DNA of 64,000 nucleotides from Streptomyces sp. A1277 (lineage in GTDB: Bacteria > Actinomycetota > Actinomycetes > Streptomycetales > Streptomycetaceae). Numbering within the stretch: the first letter of the stretch is position 1; each line of letters opens with the position of its first letter. Of the stretch, positions 55,773-64,000 are shown one piece after another. The notes under the pieces were generated by a model. The model ran no database searches. It was not told the DNA's origin and saw nothing but the letters and a program-made list of their open reading frames with translations. The DNA lies in contig NZ_SSBI01000010.1 in the NCBI RefSeq assembly GCF_004795015.1, positions 98,882 through 162,881 of the forward strand, given 5' to 3'. Both the position numbers and the translations under genes were made by a program.

Positions 55773-57290
55773 CTAATCGATCACGGGCGGGACCACGTCG
55801 TCCCCCGTGGCCCAGGTCTCCTCGTCCTCTTCGAGGTAGTCCGGGTTCTCGCCGTCGCGCCGCTTGGGGCGCCTGCGAGCGCTTTGGGACCCGCCCATCG
55901 CACCGCCCATCGGACCCGTGGCACCCGGGCGCGCGGTCTCGCGGACGAGGCCGCTGCCGCCGGGCGTGAACTCCCGTCCCGCGCCGCCACCGCGCGCTTC
56001 CCCCACCGTGCCGCCGGGCTGCGTGACCAGGCGCCGCGAACCGGCGGCTCCGCCGACTCCGCCACGCCCCATGGGCGAACCGACGGCGCCCATGCCGTGA
56101 CCACCCATCATCGAGCGGCCGACCCCGGGGCGCTCGTTGCCGATGACCGTTCCGCGCTGTCCGCCCGCCACGGGGCCGGTCATGGGCCGGCCCGGCGTAC
56201 CGCCGTGGATGCCGGGAGCACGCACGCTCTCGCCGCCGCCCCTGCCCATCGGGCCGACCGGCATCGTGCGCCGGTCCCCCGCGGCAACGGGGCCGACAGG
56301 GTTCGCCCGGGGGCCGCCGTCTGTACCGGGGGCAACCGGAATCGTCCGCCGGTTTCCACCGCCCCCGGGACCGTTCGGAAGCGACTGCGTGGGCAGGACC
56401 ACGGGCGGGATGTTGTTCTGCCCGCCGCCGCCGACCGGAGTGACCGGAGGGCCGCCCGTGGGCGGTGTCGACGTGATCGGTGGGGCGTCCGGCATCGTGA
56501 CCGTGTCGATGTTGGTGCCCGTGGTGTCCGGGACGCCGGGCGTCACGGGCACCGCGCCGACGTGATGCGCCGTAGGGGTGGAGACGTTGGTGATGGAGGA
56601 CGAACTGCCGTCGGGCTGCGCGGTGACGTGGTGGTACGTGCCCGACGAGCCGCCGGTGCTCGGCACTGCGGACACCGAGTGCGTGGCGGGGTTGCTACCG
56701 GATGAAGGGCCGTAGCCGGACTTCGAGTTGTCGTAGTCCGTGGCAGGAAGCGCCGCCGCCGGCAGCGGCTTGAAGACCGGCTCCTCCTGCGACGAGATCG
56801 TCTGCTGCGCCATCATGTAGTACGAGGCGAGCTTGTTCATCTGCGGAATCGCTTCGTTCCGCGCCTTGTCGACGGCCTTCAGCCGGGCCTTCTCCTTCTC
56901 CTCGTCCGCGTAGCACATGGACGTGGCGTCGGAGTGGCCCTGGATGACCTTGCTGACCTCGCTGAGCGCCTGGCCGGCCGTCTGCAGCGAGGTGCCCGCG
57001 GCGCCGGCGTAGTCGGCCAGCTTGATGGTCTGCTTGGCGAAGTCGTCGCCCCACTCGCGGAAGGCGTCGCCGCCCTTGCCCTTCCACGTGGTGCGGCTGA
57101 CGTGCTCCTTGAGCTCGGTACCGATCTTCTCGATCTCGGTCTGCGCGTCGATCAGCGCGGTGCCCCGGCCCATGATCGCCGTGGGGTCCACGCTGCGCAC
57201 CATCGCGAGCATGTCCTCGTACGACATGTTCTCGAAGTCGGTCGTGGCGTACTTGGCGTCGAGCGGCGGCAGCTTGCCCTTGTCCCCCAT
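55773..57290 (-). CDS. WXG-domain protein with long Pro/Gly-rich tail
   Basis: 505 residues. The N-terminal 175 residues are helical with SRTTWKGKGGDAFREWGDDF carrying the W-x-G turn of the WXG100/PPE-like superfamily. From about residue 180 the chain is Pro/Gly/Thr/Ser-rich, with repeated short blocks such as RRTIPVAPGTDGG and RRTMPVGPMGRGG, and it ends in a charged KRRDGENPDYLEEDEETWAT tail. Resembles PPE-type secreted proteins of Streptomyces ESX loci. Probably secreted or displayed at the cell surface. Confidence 0.8.
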   Translation of the reverse strand: MGDKGKLPPLDAKYATTDFENMSYEDMLAMVRSVDPTAIMGRGTALIDAQTEIEKIGTELKEHVSRTTWKGKGGDAFREWGDDFAKQTIKLADYAGAAGTSLQTAGQALSEVSKVIQGHSDATSMCYADEEKEKARLKAVDKARNEAIPQMNKLASYYMMAQQTISSQEEPVFKPLPAAALPATDYDNSKSGYGPSSGSNPATHSVSAVPSTGGSSGTYHHVTAQPDGSSSSITNVSTPTAHHVGAVPVTPGVPDTTGTNIDTVTMPDAPPITSTPPTGGPPVTPVGGGGQNNIPPVVLPTQSLPNGPGGGGNRRTIPVAPGTDGGPRANPVGPVAAGDRRTMPVGPMGRGGGESVRAPGIHGGTPGRPMTGPVAGGQRGTVIGNERPGVGRSMMGGHGMGAVGSPMGRGGVGGAAGSRRLVTQPGGTVGEARGGGAGREFTPGGSGLVRETARPGATGPMGGAMGGSQSARRRPKRRDGENPDYLEEDEETWATGDDVVPPVID

Positions 57291-57322
57291 GGTTATCCCT
57301 CTCCCCCGTTCACTTCCCGTTC

Positions 57323-57808
57323 CTACCAGTCGTGTTGATCGATGGCAGAGCCCGCACCGGTGGACTTGTCGGGCCTCGGCAACAGCCCGGTCTGCGGGTC
57401 GACTTCCGGCTTCTGGTGGTCCGCCTCGACGCGCTTCTGGATGGCCTGCAGGCGCTCCGCGTACTCCTGGTCGACGTTCTGGTACCCGCGGTCGGCGAAG
57501 TCGACCGTGATGCCCATCGCTTCCAACTGCTCGCCGAGCGTCTTGGAGAGCTGGGTCAGGCGCAAGTGGACGACGTCGTAGGAGGCGGAGAGCACGAGTG
57601 CCTCCGGGAAGCCCGTGCCGTACGCGTCGGCGGTGACCTTCTGCTCGGTGATGCGGCTGTGCGCGGCCGGTGACCCGTCGAGCGCCGTGAGGAGCTTGTC
57701 CACGCGCGTCTTAAAGCTCTTCAGGGACTCGCTCGGCGTGTCCAGGTCCGGTGAGCCCTTGCCGTTGTTGCTGGGCAGCGGCGGGTCGTCCGGAAGATGG
57801 GATCCCAT
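57323..57808 (-). CDS. ESX-associated helical protein
   Basis: 161 residues. Mostly helical with no membrane segment. LKSFKTRVDKLLTALDGSPA, KVTADAYGTGFPEALVLSAS, YDVVHLRLTQLSKTLGEQLE and VDQEYAERLQAIQKRVEADH resemble the WXG100-like helical hairpin of secretion partners, but the W-x-G turn is replaced by YGTGFPEA. The gene is 32 bp upstream of the large WXG protein in the same direction, so the two may form a secreted pair. Confidence 0.65.
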   Translation of the reverse strand: MGSHLPDDPPLPSNNGKGSPDLDTPSESLKSFKTRVDKLLTALDGSPAAHSRITEQKVTADAYGTGFPEALVLSASYDVVHLRLTQLSKTLGEQLEAMGITVDFADRGYQNVDQEYAERLQAIQKRVEADHQKPEVDPQTGLLPRPDKSTGAGSAIDQHDW

Positions 57809-57843
57809 GGAAGCGCCTCCCTAGAGTGCCGTGGGCCCGCGGG

Positions 57844-57882
57844 CGTGGGTGCGGGGCGCGGTGTCCGCGTCCCGCACCCACG
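57844..57882 (-). terminator. Strong stem-loop between the WXG100 pair and the downstream ESX genes
   Basis: CGTGGGTGCGGG (57844-57855) and CCCGCACCCACG (57871-57882) form a perfect 12-bp stem with a 15-nt loop. It lies right after the second WXG100 gene in the direction of transcription, with no U tract. Works as a partial terminator or an RNA-stabilising 3' hairpin, which would raise WXG100 expression over the downstream genes. Confidence 0.6.
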
Positions 57883-57918
57883 GCGTGCCGGTTCCGACGT
57901 GATTCATCTGGGCCTGGA

Positions 57919-58200
57919 TCAGCCGTGGAAGCGGCGGGACTGCGCCAGGTCGTTGGCGTGGTAGCCCTCGGTCGCTTCCATGAGCTTGGTCGAGATCTGC
58001 AGCAGCGTCGCGTGCATGTGGTTGACCTTGACGTCCCAGCCGCTGTGGCGGTCGTAGAAGGCCCGCTGGGTCTCACCGTCCCAGGTGGCGACGACGGCCT
58101 TGACCCGCTTGTTCAGGTCGTCCAGCTGGCCCTTGATGGTGTTGGCGGTGGTCTTGACCTGGTTAGAGGCCTCGACGACCCCGGAGTACGTGATCTCCAT
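57919..58200 (-). CDS. WXG100-family protein (EsxA/EsxB-like)
   Basis: 93 residues, the canonical WXG100 length. Two helices around the WDG turn (VVATWDGETQRAFYDRHSGW) fit the family hairpin; the end RRFHG is charged. Small secreted protein, probably heterodimer partner of the next gene upstream (58252-58602), 51 bp away in the same direction. Confidence 0.88.
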   Translation of the reverse strand: MEITYSGVVEASNQVKTTANTIKGQLDDLNKRVKAVVATWDGETQRAFYDRHSGWDVKVNHMHATLLQISTKLMEATEGYHANDLAQSRRFHG

Positions 58201-58251
58201 GGAACGGTCTCCTGACGCGAAGGTGCGGAATGAGGGCGGGGCGGGCGGCTG

Positions 58252-58602
58252 TTACGAGACCTGGAACCGGTCCAGGATGCCGTTGCTGCCCGTGTGGTCG
58301 GCGCCGTCGATGCCCTTGAAGCTGTTCAGCCGCTCGACCTCCTCGGCGTCGAAGCCGTCGCGGCTCATCTGGACGGCTTCGTGGGTGAAGGCCAGGAGGT
58401 CCTTCAGGTTGCGCACATCGAGGTTCACCTGCGACTGGAGGCCGTTGTACGCGTTGGCCGCGACACCCTTCCAGTGGCCTTCGACGGAGTCGATGACCGC
58501 GTTGAGCGCGGTGATCCTGCTCTCCAGCGTGTCCTGCATGTGGCCGAGATCCTTGATCAGCTGGTTGATCTCTCCGGCTGAAACCTTGAGCTTGTCTCCC
58601 AT
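58252..58602 (-). CDS. WXG100-family protein (EsxB/EsxA-like)
   Basis: 116 residues, helical hairpin with the W-x-G turn in SVEGHWKGVAANAYNGLQSQ. Longer C-terminal tail EEVERLNSFKGIDGADHTGS likely holds the secretion signal for EccC. First of the WXG100 pair; GGAAGG precedes ATG 58602. The 157-bp AT-rich sequence upstream carries the operon promoter. Confidence 0.88.
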   Translation of the reverse strand: MGDKLKVSAGEINQLIKDLGHMQDTLESRITALNAVIDSVEGHWKGVAANAYNGLQSQVNLDVRNLKDLLAFTHEAVQMSRDGFDAEEVERLNSFKGIDGADHTGSNGILDRFQVS

Positions 58603-58758
58603 AGCGCACCTTCCCCCATGAATTGGATGTTGCGGGCTGTCGGGCCGCCGGCTAGCACGTCCAGATCGGACCGCATTTTTGCGACTGTCACTTTAACTGT
58701 GATGGCCAACGATTCCAACTCACTTTCGTTTGCAGCAAGTTGTTTTTCATTCACCTAT
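58603..58758 (-). promoter_or_regulatory. AT-rich promoter region of the WXG100 operon
   Basis: This 156-bp gap has markedly lower GC than all coding sequence around it, with TTTTTGCGACTG and CTTTAACTGTGATGG on the plus strand. A 65-codon open frame (58557-58754) exists but overlaps the WXG100 start and lacks a ribosome site, so I treat it as promoter. Confidence 0.5.
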
Positions 58759-60105
58759 TCACGGGTGACTCCGGCCCCGCACCATGACCGCGATCCCCGC
58801 GATCACCGCGACGAGGAGGCCCGTCGTGGCCAGTACGTAGGTCGAGATCCGGGTCATCCGCTCCTGCCTGGTTTCACGCAGCTGGAGCGCCACCGGTTCC
58901 GGTCCCACGGGCCCGTTCGAGACCGCGCGGTCCGGGGTGGGAGCGTTCACCGGGTGCTCGTCGTCGTTGAGGGCGCGCACCGGGTCCACCACCCCCCACC
59001 CGATGAACTCGTCCCGCCCGTTCACCGCGCGCTCGGCGGTCTGCTCGATCTGGGCCACCACCTGGGCCTGCGTCCAGCGCGGGTGCTTGGCCCGGATGAG
59101 GGCGGCCACCCCGGCGACGTACGGCGCCGAGAAGCTGGTGCCGTTGTCGACGCACTGGCCGCCCTTGGGGACGGTGGACACCATGTCGACGCCCGGCGCC
59201 GCGACCCCGACGAAGTCGCCGGTCTGGGAGAACGGCGCCCGCTCGTCGTTGCGGTCCGACGCGGCCACCGCCAGGACGCCCGGATAGGCCGCCGGGTAGG
59301 TCTCCTTGACCTGCGCGGCCAACCCGTCGTTGCCCGCGGAGGCCACCACCACGATGTCGTTCTTCAGTGCCTCGCGCACCGCGAGCGCCAGGTCGGAGTC
59401 GGCACGCAGGGGCTGGGCGGTGTCCTGCGAGATGTTGATGACCCGGGCGTGCTTCTTGATGGCGTGGCGGATGGCCGCGGCCATCGTCGCGGCGGTGCCG
59501 GTGCCCTTGTCGTCGTTCTGCCGGATGGGGATGATCGTCGCTTCCGGGGCGAGACCGACGAACCCCGTGCCCGTGCGCGGGCGGGCCGCGATGATGCCGG
59601 CGACCTTGGTGCCGTGGCCGACGACGTCCGTCGTGCCGTCACCGCCCCCCTTGACCTTGGCCTTCGAACCGCCCGAGGTCTTGCCGGCCGGGAGCAGATC
59701 GGTGCCGGCGCTCCGGTCGACGGCGGTCTTCAGCTGCGGGTTGGTGTCGTCCACCCCGGTGTCGATCACCGCGACCCGGATGCCCTCGCCCTTGGTGTCC
59801 TGCCACAGCTGGTCGTAGACCAGCCGCTGGAGCGACCAGGGGCGGCCCTGGATCTGCTTCGGCATCGGAAAGGTGCACTCGCCGCTGCCTTCGGAACCCG
59901 TTTGCGGAACGGAATCCTCTGCTGCCGCAGGCACCGCCGAGAACGCCGGAAGTCCGATGCCTGCCGCACATGTCAGGAGCAGTACGACGGCCGAGGAACG
60001 AACCGAGGAACGAACCGAGGAACGAGCCGAAGAACGAACCGAAGCACGAACCGAAGCACGAGCCGAAGAACGAGCCGAAGAACGGAATGCATTACGGGTG
60101 ATCAT
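58759..60105 (-). CDS. mycP: Second mycosin (subtilisin-like T7SS protease)
   Basis: 448 residues from ATG 60105. The signal peptide has an abnormal basic n-region made of eight four-residue units (RSSA, RASV and similar), then VVLLLTCAAGIGLPAFSAVP. Catalytic Asp VAVIDTGVDD, His VVGHGTKVAGII, Ser DNGTSFSAPYVAG; Asn in VVASAGNDGLAAQ. A C-terminal membrane anchor (YVLATTGLLVAVIAGIAVMV) and short basic tail complete the mycosin layout. It lies between eccB and the WXG100 pair. Confidence 0.9.
   Translation of the reverse strand: MITRNAFRSSARSSARASVRASVRSSARSSVRSSVRSSAVVLLLTCAAGIGLPAFSAVPAAAEDSVPQTGSEGSGECTFPMPKQIQGRPWSLQRLVYDQLWQDTKGEGIRVAVIDTGVDDTNPQLKTAVDRSAGTDLLPAGKTSGGSKAKVKGGGDGTTDVVGHGTKVAGIIAARPRTGTGFVGLAPEATIIPIRQNDDKGTGTAATMAAAIRHAIKKHARVINISQDTAQPLRADSDLALAVREALKNDIVVVASAGNDGLAAQVKETYPAAYPGVLAVAASDRNDERAPFSQTGDFVGVAAPGVDMVSTVPKGGQCVDNGTSFSAPYVAGVAALIRAKHPRWTQAQVVAQIEQTAERAVNGRDEFIGWGVVDPVRALNDDEHPVNAPTPDRAVSNGPVGPEPVALQLRETRQERMTRISTYVLATTGLLVAVIAGIAVMVRGRSHP
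59991..60094 (-). repeat. 12-bp tandem repeat encoding the mycosin signal-peptide n-region
   Basis: Eight units of a 12-bp motif (plus strand GAACGAACCGAG / GAACGAGCCGAA / GCACGAACCGAA) encode RSSA, RSSA, RASV, RASV, RSSA, RSSV, RSSV, RSSA. In-frame period of four codons; units differ only at one or two positions. Confidence 0.9.
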
Positions 60106-60129
60106 TTCGCGCTTCCCCCTCTTCCGTCG

Positions 60130-61680
60130 TCAGGAACTCTGCGGCTGTTTGGCGCTGTTGGTGTCGAGCCGGGGCCCCTTGGGCAGCAGGCTCGACCAGT
60201 TCTCCGGCACCGGCAGCGGCTTCACGTCCTTGTAGCCGAGCCTGATCTGCGCCTGGTTGACCTCGGCGACCTGCTCCTCGGGCGACTCGGGCTTGGCCGT
60301 CTCACCGATCTTCGAGGGGTCGGCGCTGCTGTCGTTGTTGGTCTGCACGGCGTACCGCAGCCCGGTGTCCGTCACCAGGAAGATCGACCCGGTGCTCGGT
60401 GACGCCCCGCTGAACTGCCGGTACAGCACACCGCTGCCCGGTGTGACGTACGCGCTGGTGGCGCCGTCCAGGAAGCTCACCGGGTAGCGGGTCCCGGCCC
60501 AGGTCGTCAGCTCGGGCACGCCCTTGGAGTCGACGCCGTGCAGCACGTTGCAGACGGTCCCGGTCCCGGCGGACGTGTCGTTGGCCTGGGTGGGGACGCT
60601 CTTCGGCCAGCCCTTCGCCGCGTAGAACTCATCCGGGGAGGAGGTGAAGGACTGCGGTGCGACCTCGGCGGCCTGCGCCTTCTGGCCCAGCGCCTCCGCC
60701 TCCGGGCTCGTCAGGAGCAGCCGGGCGACGAGGTCGGAGACGGGCGAGACCGCCCCCGGCAGCACGACGTAGTGCTGCATCCCGGTGCCGGCGACGGCCT
60801 TGAGCACCGTGCCCACCTTGTTCAGGTTCGGGTCCAGGCCGTCCACGCCGGCCGGGTCGCCGACCTTGCCGGGCAGCTTCGGGAAGTCGACGGCCGAACC
60901 GGCGTGCAGGGTGCCGAGCCAGTCCTTGGTGACCTTCTGCGGCCGGGCGCCCTCGCTGAACAGGGACCGGCGCAGCACCTCGTCGCGGGCCGAGGGCTTG
61001 TCGCCGCCGGTGGTCCCGATGGCGTGCCGCGTACCGTCCGCGTCCACCAGGTACCGGGTGCCGTCCCCGCCGTCCGCCTCGACGTACAGGGCCTGCCCGT
61101 CGTGCAGCCGCCGCTTGCCGCCGACCTTGTCCGCCTCCCGGTCGGCGAGGAGGAAGACCGCCTTCTGCACGGTGTCGCCGGAGCCGGCGCCCGGCTGCTC
61201 GCAGACCGCCCAGAGCTTGCTGCGGCCCGCCTCGTCCGCGCCGGGCAGCCGGTCGGGTGCGTACGGTATGCCGAGCATCGGGCCGCGCTGCAGCTTGCCG
61301 CTGTCGAGTTCGGACTCCGGCACCTGCATCACCGAGGAGTTGGCCGGGTCCAGGAGCAGTTTGGCCGAGGCGAAGTTCAGCACCGGGTGCAGGCGCTTGA
61401 CGCCCTTGGTCTCCAGCACCACGTATCGGGTGGTCGACTCGCTCCCGACGATGACGTGGGCGCCGGGGTCGGCCCATCCCTCGGGGACCTTGGGCTTGAA
61501 GATGCCCCAGGCCCCGAAGCCCGCCAGCAGCAGGGCGCCCACCACCACACCCGGCACCACGGCGCGCAGCGGGCGCGGCGCCGCCTCGTCCGTACCGGCC
61601 GCCGAGGGTTGCAGGAAGGCGGCGACCAGTCTCTTCTTCGCGAAGGTGTAGGCATTGAGTTCGTCACGCCGTGATGCCAT
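60130..61680 (-). CDS. eccB: Type VII secretion protein EccB
   Basis: 516 residues. Short N-terminal cytosolic helix (MASRRDELNAYTFAKKRLVA), one membrane helix at about 42-62, then a long extracytoplasmic domain with the EccB repeats (LHPVLNFASAKLLLDPANSS, GIPYAPDRLPGADEAGRSKL, PVSDLVARLLLTSPEAEALG). It is an essential part of the ESX membrane complex. Twenty-four bp upstream of the second mycosin gene on the same strand. Confidence 0.95.
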   Translation of the reverse strand: MASRRDELNAYTFAKKRLVAAFLQPSAAGTDEAAPRPLRAVVPGVVVGALLLAGFGAWGIFKPKVPEGWADPGAHVIVGSESTTRYVVLETKGVKRLHPVLNFASAKLLLDPANSSVMQVPESELDSGKLQRGPMLGIPYAPDRLPGADEAGRSKLWAVCEQPGAGSGDTVQKAVFLLADREADKVGGKRRLHDGQALYVEADGGDGTRYLVDADGTRHAIGTTGGDKPSARDEVLRRSLFSEGARPQKVTKDWLGTLHAGSAVDFPKLPGKVGDPAGVDGLDPNLNKVGTVLKAVAGTGMQHYVVLPGAVSPVSDLVARLLLTSPEAEALGQKAQAAEVAPQSFTSSPDEFYAAKGWPKSVPTQANDTSAGTGTVCNVLHGVDSKGVPELTTWAGTRYPVSFLDGATSAYVTPGSGVLYRQFSGASPSTGSIFLVTDTGLRYAVQTNNDSSADPSKIGETAKPESPEEQVAEVNQAQIRLGYKDVKPLPVPENWSSLLPKGPRLDTNSAKQPQSS

Positions 61681-61914
61681 CTGCCCGACTTCTCCCCGTG
61701 ATTGTGGACGCCTCGCGAACCGCCTCCACTATGCCCGCCTGTTCTCGTCCGCCGCTGTCCGGGTGCGGGCTTCGGGGGCGGGACGGGGCCCGGCCCCCTT
61801 CGAAGCGTTCGCCGCCGGGCGTGGGACAGTGGGCGGTCGCGGGTCGGTGTGCCGATAGCGTGGGTCCGGCTCGCACACGCCGCAGTGCCGTGACACGGAG
61901 GGACATACCGGGGG

Positions 61915-63153
61915 ATGAGCAGCACGACGACCGCAGTGACGAGGCTGCATCCGCGGCCTGGACGGATCGGTGGAGTGCGGCTGCACCAGGTGGTGCTGCT
62001 GGAGGTCGCCGGCGCGCTGGTGCTGATCGCGTGGGTGACGAACAGGGTCCTGCTGGTGCCGATGGGCCTGGTCGCGGCGGTGCTGGTGGTGCTGGCGGCC
62101 CTGCGGTGGCGGGGCCGGCCTGTACTGGAGTGGCTCAAGGCGTTCCTGGCGCTGCGCGGACGGCTGAGGGCCGCGCGGCGGCCGTGGTCCGCCGACGGCG
62201 TCGACCCCGCACTGGCACCGGTCCTGGAGTGCGAGGGGGCGCTGCGCACGTACACCTACACCGACCGGCAGCGCGAGCGCGGTGTCGGGATGGTGGGCGA
62301 CGGTACGTTCCTGACGGCCCTGCTCCTCGTGCAGCCCCGGGACGAACCGCTGCGCACGGCCCGTGAGGCGCGGCCGCTGGAGCTCGGTCTGCTGCACGAC
62401 GCCCTGGAGGTGGACGGCATCCGGCTGGAGTCGGTGCAGGTCGTGCAGCACACGCAGCCCGCGCCCGGCCCGCACCTGCCGGAGCAGGCCGCCGCCGCCC
62501 GCTCGTACGCGCCGCTCCAGGCGCAGGCCGGCACCCCCGCGATCCGGCTGACGTGGATCGCCCTGAAGCTCGACCCGAAGCTGTGCCCGGAGGCGGTGCA
62601 GGCGCGCGGCGGCGGGCTCGGCGGGGCGCAGCGCGCGCTGCTGCGGGCCGCGGACCAGCTGGCGAGCCGGCTGACGGCGGCCGGGTTCGACGCCTCGATC
62701 CTGACCGAGGCGCAGGTGACGTCCGCCCTCGCGACGTCCGCCGGGGTCAACCCGCAGGCCAGCGCACTGGCGGTGCGGTCGGACACCCCGGAGCGGCGCA
62801 CCGCGGAGTCCACCCGCACCTGGCGCTGCGACGACCGCTGGCACACGACGTACTGGGTCGGCCGCTGGCCGCACCTGGGCGCGGGGGCGGCGGCGTCCTC
62901 CCAGGTGGTGGCGCTGCTGACGTCGATGCCGGCTCCGGTCAGCACCTTCAGCCTGACGGTGTCGCGCGGCACGGGCGGTACGCCGGCCGTCAGCGGGCAC
63001 GTCCGCCTCACCGCCCGCGGGGCCGACGAACTGGTCGGGGTGCGGCGGCAGTTGGAGCGTGCCGCACGCGGAGTGAAGGTCGGCCTGGTGCGGCTGGACC
63101 GCGAACAACTGCCCGGTGTGCTCGCCACCCTGCCGCTCGGAGGTACCCGTTGA
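61915..63153 (+). CDS. eccE: Type VII secretion protein EccE
   Basis: 412 residues from ATG 61915. Two membrane helices at about residues 22-65 (VVLLEVAGALVLIAWVTNRV, PMGLVAAVLVVLAALRWRG), then a soluble domain with RTWRCDDRWHTTYWVGRWPH, typical of actinobacterial EccE. Completes the core complex. Diverges from eccB; 3' end overlaps the start of the next gene by 4 bp. Confidence 0.88.
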   Translation: MSSTTTAVTRLHPRPGRIGGVRLHQVVLLEVAGALVLIAWVTNRVLLVPMGLVAAVLVVLAALRWRGRPVLEWLKAFLALRGRLRAARRPWSADGVDPALAPVLECEGALRTYTYTDRQRERGVGMVGDGTFLTALLLVQPRDEPLRTAREARPLELGLLHDALEVDGIRLESVQVVQHTQPAPGPHLPEQAAAARSYAPLQAQAGTPAIRLTWIALKLDPKLCPEAVQARGGGLGGAQRALLRAADQLASRLTAAGFDASILTEAQVTSALATSAGVNPQASALAVRSDTPERRTAESTRTWRCDDRWHTTYWVGRWPHLGAGAAASSQVVALLTSMPAPVSTFSLTVSRGTGGTPAVSGHVRLTARGADELVGVRRQLERAARGVKVGLVRLDREQLPGVLATLPLGGTR

Positions 63154-63920
63154 GCATCCACCGTACGAGCCCGGCCGGCGCCACCGGCCCCGCTGCTTCC
63201 GCCCCGCCGGCGGCCGGCCGGGCCCGGGCCGGGCGCGGGCTGCTCGGCCCGCGCCGCGAACGGCACGCGCTGCCCGTGGAACAGCTCGCCGCCCTGCAAC
63301 TGCCGCTCGGGGACGACGGGGTCGTGGCGGGCACCGACGCGAAGGGGCAGCCCGCGGTGCTCGGCCTCTTCCGCCCCGTCCAGCTCGACGTCGTGGTCAT
63401 CGGCAGCGTGTGGACGGCGCAGGTCCTGGCGCTGCGCACGGCCGGCACCGGGGCGCGGGTCGCCGTCGAGACGGCCCGGCCGCAGGCGTGGGCGGGGCTC
63501 GCGCAGGCCGCGGGCGGCGGCCAGCAGTGCATGACGGTGCACGACGTCAAGCAGGTGGGGCCGCAGGGCGCCTCGGTCACCAGCCCGGTCCTGGTGGTCC
63601 GGGACTGCGGCATGCGGCCCCCGCGCAGCCGGCTGGCGCCCGGCCCCTGGCAGTCCGTGCTGACGCTGCTGCCGTTCCTGGGCCCGGCGGCGCCGAAGCT
63701 GGTGGAGCACGCGGGGCTGGTCGGCATCCAGCGGGTCTCCCCGGAGGAGGCGGCGGTCCTGGGCCGCATCCTGCGCCTGCCCCGGGCGAACGCGGAGGCG
63801 CTGTCCCAGCTCGGCGACGACATGGTCCTGTGGTGCACGCCCCAGTACCGGAAGCTGGTCAAGATGCAGCCGACCGACATCGAGGCCGGTCTCCTCGGCG
63901 GCCCGCGCCGCCTGGACTGA
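63150..63920 (+). CDS. ESX-associated conserved protein downstream of eccE
   Basis: 256 residues from TTG 63150, overlapping the eccE stop (TTGA); CGGAGG lies 7 bp before the TTG. Translational coupling with eccE is likely. No membrane helix or signal peptide. Core reads ALQLPLGDDGVVAGTDAKGQ, PVQLDVVVIGSVWTAQVLAL, ISP-like QSVLTLLPFLGPAAPKLVEH and WCTPQYRKLVKMQPTDIEAG. Its fixed place in Streptomyces ESX loci suggests it assists the complex. Function unknown. Confidence 0.75.
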   Translation: MSIHRTSPAGATGPAASAPPAAGRARAGRGLLGPRRERHALPVEQLAALQLPLGDDGVVAGTDAKGQPAVLGLFRPVQLDVVVIGSVWTAQVLALRTAGTGARVAVETARPQAWAGLAQAAGGGQQCMTVHDVKQVGPQGASVTSPVLVVRDCGMRPPRSRLAPGPWQSVLTLLPFLGPAAPKLVEHAGLVGIQRVSPEEAAVLGRILRLPRANAEALSQLGDDMVLWCTPQYRKLVKMQPTDIEAGLLGGPRRLD

Positions 63921-63944
63921 CCTGCTCCCCGGGCCGATGCGGTC

Positions 63945-64000
63945 CGGGCGACGCGGGCGGTCCGGCCGGCCCGGGCGCCCGGGCGACGCGGGCGGTCCGG
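63945..64000 (+). repeat. 21-bp direct repeat at the right end
   Basis: CGGGCGACGCGGGCGGTCCGG occurs at 63945-63965 and again at 63980-64000, 35 bp apart and running to the window edge. It is probably the start of another post-stop tandem array, whose further copies lie outside. Confidence 0.7.

Noticed and set aside
58557..58754. 65-codon minus-strand open frame upstream of the WXG100 pair
   Set aside because: Overlaps the WXG100 start, no ribosome site, and the DNA is AT-rich like a promoter.

Overview
This window is a high-GC Streptomyces chromosomal segment. The evidence is the strong G/C third-position codon bias, the frequent GTG and TTG starts, and the gene content: a 332-residue HrdD-type sigma factor, a DUF6227 protein, an XRE/DUF397 pair, a GPP34 protein and a Streptomyces-type ESX locus. 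All identities were read from the translated sequence; no database search was run.

Layout. 1-24466 is core-like: moaC (partial)-moeA-galU on the minus strand, a folate cyclo-ligase, a membrane-anchored penicillin-acylase-type Ntn hydrolase, a K+/H+ antiporter with a CTG start, an MFS transporter, a zinc-ribbon FmdB protein, MTA phosphorylase, a CpaB-like SAF protein, mscL, a broken P1 peptidase, DUF6227, two DHA2 drug exporters with WYL and TetR regulators nearby, hrdD, a DODA dioxygenase with a divergent MarR, and a secreted M6 metalloprotease. 24858-24930 is tRNA-Arg(CCT). From there to about 30230 lies an accessory patch: a complete ISAs1 element that cuts an IS1380-type transposase, a convergent PmeII/EcoO109I-type endonuclease and C5-cytosine methyltransferase of visibly lower GC, and a truncated ISL3 transposase. 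At its right edge is a 694-residue coiled-coil/Mrr-nuclease/TerD fusion and a frameshifted GHKL ATPase. 32949-44334 returns to host genes: a polytopic membrane protein, a D,D-carboxypeptidase with a very long acidic N-terminus, GPP34, XRE/DUF397, a sodium:solute symporter, an ADP-ribosylglycohydrolase and an APH-family kinase.

44345-63920 is a type VII (ESX) secretion locus: eccD, a three-ATPase eccC, two mycosins, eccB, eccE, two WXG100 proteins, a proline/glycine-rich WXG protein and accessory genes. Between eccC and the first mycosin lies a substrate cassette on the minus strand (YbaB-like, EspC-like, 246-residue WXG-like protein, PH-like membrane protein) followed by the decayed remains of a second copy. 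That second copy consists of a chimeric YbaB/substrate-tail fragment, two paralogous small membrane proteins and a 3' fragment of the PH-like gene inside a roughly 235-bp direct repeat. I consider this cassette and the Mrr-TerD fusion the most novel content.

Regulation visible in sequence: exact GGAAT-N18-GTT sigma-R promoters precede both hrdD and fmdB, and in fmdB the -10 element runs into a CIRCE-like HrcA operator. Several short-period tandem arrays begin at or just after stop codons (MTA phosphorylase, fmdB, an ORF remnant at 18786-18917).
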